From Apostichopus californicus (lineage: Eukaryota; Echinodermata; Holothuroidea; Aspidochirotida; Stichopodidae), in NCBI GenBank assembly GCA_020650975.1, contig JAIPMN010043745.1:1-21633 (forward strand): DNA of 21,633 bases, given 5' to 3'. Below the pieces are notes generated by a model that saw only the letters and a program-made list of their open reading frames with translations, ran no database searches and had not been told where the DNA came from. Below, one piece after another: positions 1 through 7,992 of the stretch. The position numbers were made by a program, and so were the translations under genes. Numbering within the stretch: the stretch's first letter is position 1; each line of letters starts with the position of its first letter.

Positions 1-960
1 ATATATTAATATGTGTGTGGTTCACTGCCATCACTGAGGGTGACAATACTGTACCTTGTGTTTTGTTTGTCACCACTTTTTCTGATATAAACCCCTAAAA
101 TTGCTGAATTGAATAAACCGTTCGTTTTGCTTGTTTGATAGATGGTTCTGGTTCATTCAAGGACATCCTTCCCTTTGGGTGTAAGAATTTGAGTTTTGTC
201 ACCTAGCAACCATCTACCAAACACGCAGGAATGTATGCATCTAGATCTGTTAAATCAATGCATGCAAATTGAATATTTCAGCTCTCATTATTCAAGCAGA
301 AGATGCTGCTGCTTGCCCTGTGGTGCCTCTGAAAAAATGTGGAAGTTCAGTAAATTGCTAGCTAGACTGTACCTTGATACAGATTTGCATGATCATCACT
401 CTACTATCAGCTTTGATCCGCATGAGAGCGTGTGACTGGTTTCCGTGAGAAATAGATTTTATGACAATATGTATGCGAAGAGGAGATTGTGGAAAGAAAT
501 CACCGTTAAGGTGCCTGTCAACATGCTGGTTGCGGTTAACATATCACGCTTCCATCTCATATTTACCCGTTAAATTTGTTGTATTATTTCGCTACGATTC
601 TTGAAGGTTAAGAAAGTTAAACTGTAAATCTGCGATTAAAGTACAAGTTTGCTCTAACAAAATCTCCAGGCTACGAATGGTAATATGAGACTCAAAGTGT
701 CAAATGTTTAGTAATCGGAAAAAGGAAAAAAATACTGTATTACATGAACTTTGTGGGACCCAAAATTTTATGTACGGAATTAAATAGTTTATAACCAAGT
801 TAATTAGGAGAGGTCAATTAGATTTACACACGTAGATATTTCTTAGTTTATTATCTAGAGTGGTATCCAACTATGTGTGCACAATACATAATACAATCAC
901 TGTGACAAATGGTATACAAGGTACAGTTTTTAAGAGAAAAGTTCAAAAAGATTTTTCACA
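1..960. other. AT-rich non-coding left flank
   Basis: I see no supported gene here. An AATAAA at 112-117 is followed by a T/G-rich stretch (about 119-137), which is the arrangement of a vertebrate- or invertebrate-type polyadenylation site. It could mark the end of a plus-strand transcript entering from the left, but single AATAAA hexamers are common in AT-rich DNA. A short acceptor-like sequence ends at 141 and is followed by an ATG and a GT dinucleotide near 179. The implied exon of about 37 nt is too short to support. The open frame at 196-435 has no coding character. Confidence 0.6.
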
Positions 961-966
961 TTTATT
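961..966 (-). promoter_or_regulatory. Possible polyadenylation signal of the candidate minus-strand gene
   Basis: On the minus strand the hexamer AATAAA overlaps the TAA stop codon of the candidate last exon (stop at 962-964). T-rich and TG-containing sequence follows on the minus strand over about 900-950, as expected for the downstream element of a cleavage site. If real, the 3' UTR would be very short. The hexamer is frequent in AT-rich DNA, so its value lies only in its position. Confidence 0.25.
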
Positions 967-1138
967 TTAGATAACCAGAAAGTCTCATCTGATTTATACA
1001 TTGATAGAAAACAACATTTGAATATGAACCATATCTCCATCTTCTCCTTCCCACTTCACTTAATAAAGTACAGTAGAAACTGCCTCGAAGATGTGTAAAC
1101 CTGTTAATTCCAGAATCCATGAAATATATAACTCTTCC
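962..1138 (-). CDS. Candidate terminal exon, unrecognised protein (exon 2 of a possible two-exon gene)
   Basis: The frame is open for 58 codons and then reaches TAA. On the minus strand it is preceded by a convincing 3' splice site: a long pyrimidine-rich run (about 1142-1180) ending in 'attgctccag', so the exon would begin GGA AGA GTT in phase 0. The peptide starts GRVIYFMDSGINRF and contains an arginine-rich stretch, VGRRRWRYGS, near residue 32. It ends MRLSGYLK. The composition is balanced rather than low-complexity. The stop codon overlaps an AATAAA signal. It pairs in phase with the candidate exon at 2514-2594, giving an intron of about 1.4 kb and a protein of about 84 residues from the first ATG. 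I do not recognise a family. A chance open frame beside a chance acceptor remains quite possible. Confidence 0.3.
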   Translation of the reverse strand, partial: GRVIYFMDSGINRFTHLRGSFYCTLLSEVGRRRWRYGSYSNVVFYQCINQMRLSGYLK

Positions 1139-1201
1139 CTGGAGCAATGGTTTGAGGAGAACAGGTAGGGAAAGAAAACTGATACAGAAATGGAATCTTT
1201 A

Positions 1202-1288
1202 AGACAAACAGACAGACAATTAGATATTCAGATAGGCAGACAGATGGATAGACAGACAGACAGACATACATACAGACAGGCAGATAGA
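1202..1288. repeat. GACA/GATA tetranucleotide microsatellite
   Basis: This stretch is made almost entirely of GACA units with interspersed GATA and CATA variants, for example 'gatagacagacagacagac' near 1247-1266. The impurity suggests an old microsatellite. An open frame on the opposite strand here simply translates the repeat (alternating Cys, Leu, Ser, Val) and is not a gene. Confidence 0.95.
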
Positions 1289-1434
1289 GGTGTTAAAGAG
1301 AGCTAATGATTTTAGTACAAATTTAAAAACCTGTTGATTACCAGTATGAAGACAAAACTGTACAATATTTTCACAAGAGTTATATTTGTATAATAGAACA
1401 TATATGAAGCCAATATGCATGTAGGTCTTTTTAT

Positions 1435-1651
1435 TGTGTGTGTACGGGTGCGTTTGTTTTTCTATCTGACCGAGGACTTGAACAAAAGAATTTCAGGTCC
1501 TCGGTTGTGATTTCTAAAGAATCACCACGTCCTCGGAAGAATTCTATTGTATGGGGTATTGTTAAGGTTAGGGTACGTGGATTTGAACAATGGAAAATAC
1601 GATGGGGTCCTCGGTCTGAATGTAATACAAACATGCGTGTGTGTGTGTGTG
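1435..1651. mobile_element. MITE-like inverted-repeat element framed by TG microsatellites
   Basis: The element is about 200 bp. Its ends are inverted: 1452-1478 and the reverse complement of 1606-1632 match at about 21 of 27 positions, both starting gtttgt and ending in 'gaccgaggac'. The motif cctcgg or its complement recurs four times (near 1470, 1498, 1530 and 1609) in alternating orientation. A TG run lies just outside each end (1435-1443 and 1637-1651), and 'ggttaggg' lies inside near 1566. There is no transposase or coding frame. The layout resembles small microsatellite-associated non-autonomous elements I know from fish genomes, but that parallel is from memory. Open frames on both strands across it are by-products of the inverted structure. 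No clean target-site duplication is visible, because the flanks are microsatellite. Confidence 0.55.
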
Positions 1652-2143
1652 CTCACAGTATTGAGAGAAAAACCTTTTCTTCCATGGAGGTATATTAGTA
1701 GGCTAAAGTTGGTAACACCTACATTTTTTTTTCAATGTCCACAGCAACTTTAAGCCTCTTTAAGCAGCTGCAGAAACATAATTGCAGTGGAGATTGCTCC
1801 AAGATAAATTCAAAATATCACCTGCTTTGATGAAAACAAATATATTGTGCCGTCCAGATGAGGTTTTCATTGGTATTTTGCATTTCTGATTTACAGTCAT
1901 CAGTTTTCTTGTTTTCATTCTTTGCTAATTCAATGGAAATAAAATGGTTGTACCATGGTTTCTGCTTGAGAGTAATTGTAATAATAACAATAACAATAAG
2001 TTTGCATGTTGTGAAAAAGTCTCTCAATCCTAGAAAAAGTCCAAATTTGCCTACTTTTTTTGTGTCCTGATGATGTGATATATACTTGGCAGTCCCATAT
2101 ATATATCTAAACTGTCAAAATTCAATCAAAGTATTTTTTTCAG

Positions 2144-2180
2144 CGGAGAAGAAGCATCTGAGCTGGAAAAAAATACTCAG
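2144..2180 (+). CDS. Possible 37-nt microexon, unrecognised
   Basis: A branch-point-like 'ctaaac' near 2108 is followed by 'gtatttttttcag' ending at 2143. The stretch 2144-2180 is then followed by 'caggtgtga', a usable 5' splice site. One reading frame gives GEEASELEKNTQ, which is hydrophilic and plausible as a linker. The opposite strand carries a 40-codon open frame behind its own acceptor-like sequence at about 2250, so the evidence is ambiguous. No partner exon on the plus strand was found. The call rests on splice motifs alone. Confidence 0.12.
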
Positions 2181-2513
2181 GTGTGAACTGGTTTGGCTTA
2201 AGCCGGTAAAAAGAAATGAATTTAGCACATACTTGATCAGAACTGAAAAGGAGAACTGTTGAATGTTTTACTAAAGGGAGTATTAAAACCATACCACTTT
2301 ATAAAAAATGATTGCTTGAACGAACATTATAATAGACATTCCAAATTATACGGTCTTTGAACAGATATTTCTTAAAGACTTTACGGAGTAACTACCAGAG
2401 AGTATTTCCAGCTCGTGTTTCCATTTCTCTTCACCTGTCTCCTCATACCCATCGCACTCTAAATTATTGTACCATGTCTATAGTGACCTGGTAACCTTTT
2501 AGAACTATCTTAC

Positions 2514-2594
2514 CCATGCTGAAGCAACTGCCAAAGAGTTCTCTGCACCCTTAGCTGATCTGTTCTTGTTTTTCTTTCCTCTTCGAAACATGAA
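2514..2594 (-). CDS. Candidate first coding exon, basic unrecognised peptide
   Basis: Read on the minus strand, 'cctaaatttttcag' ends at 2595. The exon begins TTC ATG and stays open for 27 codons to a strong 5' splice site, TGG followed by gtaaga (intron starts at 2513). The ATG at 2589-2591 starts MFRRGKKNKNRSAKGAEN, a lysine/arginine-rich N-terminus, followed by SLAVASAW. An in-frame TAA lies just upstream. It is therefore either an internal exon bounded by the acceptor or a first coding exon with its start at this ATG. Codons have the purine-first bias of real coding DNA. The exon is a multiple of three (81 nt) and joins in phase to the candidate exon at 962-1138. The lysine-rich start might suit a nuclear or nucleic-acid-binding protein, but no family is recognised. 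Confidence 0.32.
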
Positions 2595-3690
2595 CTGAAA
2601 AATTTAGGCAGACCAGCGGTGGAAAAGCAAGGCAAAACCTAAAAAAAAAAATATACTCAAGTTGTATTTTCTGCACATTAACCAATCATTTCAGACCCTT
2701 AGAATATCCTTTCATGATAATTGCTTTTTGTAGATTTTTTCTTTCAACATTTCAAATTCTTTACCTGTCGTCTTTGCAAACATTCAGCCTTAATGACATT
2801 GAATTCATTGGAATGTTAACAATGAGCTAGATATGTTGACGACGCTCACATTTTTGTCATATCTTGGATGAGTGGTTGCCATAGATGGGAGGAATTTTAC
2901 CCAAATAAATCGGAAGAGATAATGTACTCTTCAACAGTGTTAAAGTCACTTATTTCAAATTATGTCCTTCCTGTGCTGATCGTTTGTTGAGAAAGTTGCA
3001 GAAGGAGAATGTCACTATCAGTTTAAAAAAAAGGAAGGGAAGAGAAGAAAGGAAACAGAATGTCAGAATGGTATTATATTGTAGAGTTGTCTATTTAAAA
3101 CAGAAAGGATAAATACATATTAATACAGTGAAGATATATCTGATCAGGCATCCAGTTGATTGAAATCATCAAAATTGTCAAATCCCTCTCTTTCCCCCCC
3201 CCTCACTCCCCCTCTCCCAATAAAAGAGAGGATCAAGAGACAAACAAAAGGACTGTTTTTGCTGGGGGAGTTTTGGGGGTAAGTTTTCATTAATTGAAAC
3301 CTAGAAAACTTGACAATGGAAACAGCACTTAAATGTGTACCATTTCCCCCCAAAATGATTATGCAGCATTACGGTGATTGGATTTTGGTGACCAAGTTTC
3401 TTGAGAGAGAAGGGTACATTAAGAATAAGTATGCATATTTTCATGCATATAAATCACTTGATTATTCCAGAGTCACAAGTTATCCACGAATTCACTTCGT
3501 GGTCTTGCTCTTCAGAAGATTAGAAAGTTTATGAATTAAATCGACACACGATTATGGGAGATTTTTAAGTTAGTTCATGCACTCCTCACATTAGCGCAGT
3601 AGAATACAGCAATGAAATGTGACAGTTGTACACAAAGCAGTGTTAACATTTAAGTTAACATTTGTTGGTTGTTATTTTGGAATGTTGTTG
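2595..3690. other. Non-coding stretch with short homopolymer tracts
   Basis: Nothing gene-like is supported. It holds an A run at 2641-2651, an A/G-rich patch around 3027-3060, and a C9 run at 3194-3202 inside a pyrimidine-rich patch (3184-3218). An open frame on the minus strand (3144-3353) runs through that C-rich patch and owes its length to it. Confidence 0.6.
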
Positions 3691-3694
3691 TTGA

Positions 3695-3717
3695 GGGGGG
3701 GGGGGGGTGGGGTGGTA
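3695..3717 (+). repeat. Poly-G tract
   Basis: Thirteen consecutive G are followed by tggggtgg. Such a run can form a G-quadruplex and is prone to length error in sequencing, so the exact length should not be trusted. Confidence 0.9.
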
Positions 3718-3792
3718 GAGAGAATGGGAAGAGGATGGAGCCCAGGGTTGGCAGTAGTCCTTACATTTTTGAAAGTAAATCAGATATCCTAA

Positions 3793-4050
3793 GGAAATAG
3801 ACAATTCTCAGGATACGTTTTCCTTGAAGAAAATACACATTTATGAGAGTATGCAATCCCATTAGAAAATACACATTTATGAGTGTGTGCAATCCCATTA
3901 GAAAATAGACATTTCTGAGGGTGTGCAATGTTTGTCGGAAATTCACATTTCTGAGGGTGTTTGATGTTTATAGGATATATACATGTTTCTGAGGGTGTGT
4001 AGCTTTTATACTTAGGAAATATAAATTTATTACAGTGTGGAATCCTTGAA
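3793..4050. repeat. 36-bp minisatellite, about seven copies
   Basis: Copies begin near 3793, 3829, 3865, 3901, 3937, 3973 and 4015. The spacing is 36 bp except for one 42-bp unit. The conserved core reads gaaaatacacattt followed by ctgagggtgtgcaat. The second and third copies are nearly identical (3829-3900), and the outer ones are more divergent, consistent with growth from the middle. Because 36 is a multiple of three, the minus strand has an open frame (3761-3946) coding a 12-residue repeat with core INVYFLMGLHTL. There is no start context, splice boundary or flanking coding sequence, so I take this frame as a by-product. Confidence 0.92.
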
Positions 4051-5590
4051 ATACTGTCACTGTGTGTCAGTGTGTACAGTTAGTTTGTATATTCCATCAT
4101 TTGTGAATTCACAACCAAACAATGATGTTGGTCAGTGCTAGATTCGAGTCAAATTTCTAGCTTAGTGGGAAATACCAGGTGATCAAACACATTGTTTTAT
4201 GAAAAGAAAGCAGAATGTTTCTTCAAATGTTTCTTCAGTTTTGGGTAAAAACCTACTACTTGGTGATGTACACAGGTTGGGAATATCAGATTTTAGTGGT
4301 AAAATAAAACCTATGAAACAAGAAATGATTGTGAGGAATAAACAAAAACAGAATTAGATTTGTTTTGCTTATATTCTGTATCCTTGACATTTAAGTTGAT
4401 TTGTTTTGTGGTTGCCAATTTTTCTGTAATTAATTGGCACAATTGCAGTTCTTTTTGAATGAAATCCTTCACTACATGATTTAAATATATAAAGGTTTCC
4501 TTTTATCAAGACTATCAATCTTGAAAGACTATTAATATATTCTTAATTGAAAACCTATTAATATACAACACAGCCTTGTTTTCAATGGTTAATGCAATGT
4601 ATAATTTGTATGCTATTCAATCAAGTTGGCGTGGGTGTGCGATTGTGCGTGTGTGTAAGTGATGCATTCGCTTGTAAAGACGATATCTCACGATAGGTAA
4701 CATCTGCAGTCAGTAAAATGCCGAACAACAGGAAAATTAGTATAACTTGGAAACTGCATACAACCCCCCCCCCCATCCCTGGTCCCCTCCCTGTAAACAA
4801 AGTAAAGATAAGAGTATCTTGTGCATTGGGTAGAAACCATTTCCCCTGTTTTTGGTCTGCCTATGTACAGTACTATCTAAACTGAACTAAAGATAAGCGT
4901 TGGTTTTATAATAAAATGCCATTCTTAAAATAAAACGCAAACTTTTGGAATCCCTCCCCAAACATTTGACATTCCTTCCAAACACTTTCATCCAAACAGC
5001 TTAGCCTTCCTAAACACTAATGTCCACAACAATTGATGACCCGTCCCAAACTCCAGTGTGTAATTATGAAGACTTTACCTTATAAACCGCATGCAAGGCA
5101 GGAATCGACTAAAACTGATTCTTCGTTCAAATGCTTATTAAATGTCACCAGTTCTTGTATTTCCCTCAAAATATGCAAAACAGATCGTCATATAATCAGG
5201 TCATCCATGCGCAATTATTCATCAAGAGGTTTACTGACACTCTAAATGCAGTCATAATCCAAACTGTGACATTTAATGGTCTATTTTAACCAAATTTGCA
5301 AGTGTCTGGAGATAATTTAAAAAGATCAGAAGTGAACCACGAGGGAAGTACTTTTGCATAACTTCCAGCAATAATTCAGTGTGCTAAAATTTGGGTCCAA
5401 TACTATCAACATTTAAGTTAAATCCCATGGAATAATTTTGTGCCAAATGTCTACAAATCCAATGTATTTCTTACACTGCTACACAGTAAGAATATAGAGT
5501 AGAAATTGCCATTTGAATACAGGTCTTAGAATTTACAACTTAGGAAAATACTGATTCATGGTTATTGAACTTGTTTGTGAAAATTTATAT
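4051..5590. other. AT-rich non-coding stretch
   Basis: I see no gene, RNA or mobile element. There is a TG-rich patch at 4629-4660, a C11 run at 4764-4774, and an open frame at 5033-5245 with no coding character. A small hairpin (gctaga with tctagc) lies near 4138-4162. Its 'gattcgagtc' looks like a tRNA B box, but no cloverleaf can be built around it. Confidence 0.6.
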
Positions 5591-5593
5591 CTT

Positions 5594-5616
5594 CCCCCTC
5601 CCCCCCCCCCTCCCCC
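5594..5616. repeat. Poly-C/CT tract
   Basis: A nearly pure cytosine stretch (23 bases, broken by single T at 5599 and 5611). It is simple sequence and length-unstable. Confidence 0.9.
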
Positions 5617-5970
5617 GTTCTACAGAAGCATTTAGAGTGGAAATAATCCGAGATATACCGCTAATTTGAGTAATATTTGAATGGAAACACGATTTCAGAC
5701 ATGATCACGCAGAAGCTATGGATTGGATTTTGCCTACGGAGATCCAAGTGATCAGGAGAAAGAATTGGGATAAAATTTTCTTTTATACTTTGACAAATTC
5801 TGCATGCTTTTGAATTTGAAAAGAAGGCTTACTTTAATATTTGCAGGCATAATGTCTTGTGTTTGCAGTTAAGGAACTTAAAAAAAAGTGAGCTTAAGGC
5901 AAGACTTGTACAATTATCATATTTAACTCCTCATGGAATCGTGATTGTGATGGAGGCAGATACAGTATAT

Positions 5971-6018
5971 GTGTTATAAAACTGTGTTCCCCAATTGTGT
6001 TATAAAACAGTGGTCCCC
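5971..6018. repeat. 22-bp tandem duplication
   Basis: The segment gtgttataaaac, then gtg, then tcccc occurs at 5971-5992 and again at 5997-6018, separated by aatt and differing at two positions. It is a simple local duplication with a period of 26 bp. Confidence 0.85.
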
Positions 6019-7837
6019 AGCTTACATTTGCATTGCAGAAACCCTATGTAGAGCCTCACATAGTTGTTGCAAAGGAGTTCAATAGGGCAAGAGAGAGAGT
6101 GTGTTCAAGTAAATATGTTTACTCTTATCTTGGGGAATATGTGGGTTGTTGTGAAAAAGAATGATTTTGTAACCTTTTAAAAGCTATTTTTATAGCTTAT
6201 TGTAACATAAATTCCTTTGTTCGATGCTTAATTGTCTGCTTACATGTACTAAATTTAATAGACTAATTTTAAACTTGCCACTAATAGTCATTAAACACGA
6301 ATCCTTAGAGATCACAAATGTTAGGCTTCACCTGAAGCATGCAAAATCAGCACACCCTGTGAACTACTTCTTCAGAGCTCAAAAGATTTTCTGTTTTTTA
6401 TTTCTCTTTTCTATGACTTAAAAATAACGTTACAACATAAAAAAAATATGTAACATCACACCACAAGAGATAGCTCGACCACTTTCAGAAGGTTCTGCCT
6501 GATGTTTGTAGTCTCCGATTTCGGCCTATTGCCTTTTTTTTTTCTGTCTCGTAAGAGAGACTTACTATTACCTGCAGCAACCATATCCCGGATTACTTTC
6601 AAATAAGACGTAATTAAACCGTAAGGCTAGCTCCGTTTTCTGTACCTTGAAGCAAAGTGAGCAGTGGTCTATTTTTATTGTCTTTGGCATGCTCTACTTC
6701 TTGAGAAAAAGGTATAAAATAAAGAACAAAAAACGAAACTGAATTTGCCATTTTGCAGATTGCTGACCTTTAGATGTTATTAAAGATACTCTGAGATAAG
6801 AACCGTGCCATTTATAGAAGAGCAGATGTCAACGCTTTTGATTAAGACTTCCAGCACTCCAAGTAGTCTTTTGAATCTCATTTTATATCCCCTTTTTTTC
6901 CGTAAATGTCAATTTTAATACAGCTTGTGTAAACGTGCAGACACTTTCCAATATTTATTTTTGACAAATTATCCAGGCTGTTGTTTCTTCACTTTAGAAA
7001 AATTGTAGTTAACCGTTAATGCAGCATTGTGTTTAAACTGAAGATTAATGAAGGTTATTGTTTGATAAAACTCATGAATGAAGAATAAAAGAGTCAAAAT
7101 AGTCAAGGGGAGATTGAGGCACTTGGAAATAGAACATGTTTTTTGAGTAAATGTGTATAAGTAATTTTGTAATCTGCTGGTGGTTTCTTTATACTGGAGT
7201 GAGATTAGTTTACATTTATTGTAAACACACACAGTACATACAGTATATTGTTTTTGAAGATATGATTTAAGTTTGCTACTATTACAAACTAAAGAACTAA
7301 GAAGATTTTTTGTTGTTGTCCCATTTATGTCAATATACTTCAAGTGACAATAATAGAGGTGATACTGTGTTGACTTTTTTCCCTTTGCTTTTAAAGAAAA
7401 AATTATCTCATTTATTAGATGACTGAGCCTTATATTGACTGTTGTGAGAATAAAATATTATTTATTCTAGCAAATGTTGTGACTAAGGAGTATTTGGTTA
7501 AAAAATATGCTAGATAAAATTCAATACTTATGTTGAATAATAGATGTGAGCTTGTCCACAGCATGTAGTTAGATCCCTTTATTCTTGTATATCCAGGGCA
7601 AATCTTTAAAGATTTTCTCTGATTGTCCCTTGGACATGCAGGCCTTTCGTTTGGATGTTTATTAGCAAAATGAAAAAGACCAATATGTCAGTGTAGGATG
7701 TACACTGTAGGAGGTAGGCCCTATTAATATACGTAGGTAGAATGCAATCTGAATATGATGTTCAGAACTACAGGCATCTGTTGGACAACCTCCACAGCAG
7801 ATTTTGATTGTCCAAACAGAAATTTGGTCTTCTCAGA
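6019..7837. other. AT-rich non-coding stretch
   Basis: No supported gene. The longest frame is on the minus strand (6969-7343, 124 codons). It is rich in Lys, Asn, Thr, Leu and Tyr, as expected of translated AT-rich DNA, and has no motif. A 40-codon minus-strand frame at about 6567-6690 ends at a GCAG/gtaata donor-like site but lacks a convincing acceptor. Neither is called. Confidence 0.55.
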
Positions 7838-7898
7838 CTACCGGACTAGCGGGCTACCGGACTAGCGGCCTACCGGACTATCGGACTACTGGACTACC
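7838..7898. repeat. 8-bp CCGG-rich minisatellite
   Basis: Tandem octamers ctaccgga, ctagcggg, ctaccgga, ctagcggc, ctaccgga, ctatcgga and ctactgga, then ctacc, give about 7.6 copies. The first five copies alternate two variants, so the effective repeat there is 16 bp. The block is CpG-rich in a CpG-poor region, and it lies 94 bp upstream of the 88-bp array. The plus-strand frame through it is not a gene. Confidence 0.93.
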
Positions 7899-7992
7899 AT
7901 TAAACCTATGCCCTGATATCTTATGTGGGATGAAATGTATGAATCTTGAACTGCATCTTGAAAGGTGTAATTTGATGAAGTTCTGTTCAAAT

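Noticed and set aside
1220..1420. Minus-strand frame with repeated Cys-Leu-Ser-Val
   Set aside because: It translates the GACA/GATA microsatellite.
2060..2165. Possible C/D-box snoRNA (tgatga near 2070, ctga near 2158)
   Set aside because: The C box lacks the required purine start and the flanks do not pair into a terminal stem.
3144..3353. Minus-strand frame ending in an acidic DNFDDFNQLDA tail
   Set aside because: It passes through a C-rich low-complexity patch, has no splice support, and is of chance length.
4138..4162. tRNA B-box-like gattcgagtc inside a small hairpin
   Set aside because: No A box, acceptor stem or anticodon arm can be drawn around it.
5870..5980. Acceptor-like 'cttgtgtttgcag' followed by a 36-codon frame
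   Set aside because: Short frame, no convincing donor and no partner exon.
6969..7343. 124-codon minus-strand open frame
   Set aside because: Composition is that of translated AT-rich DNA (Lys, Asn, Thr, Leu, Tyr). There is no motif and no splice or polyadenylation context.
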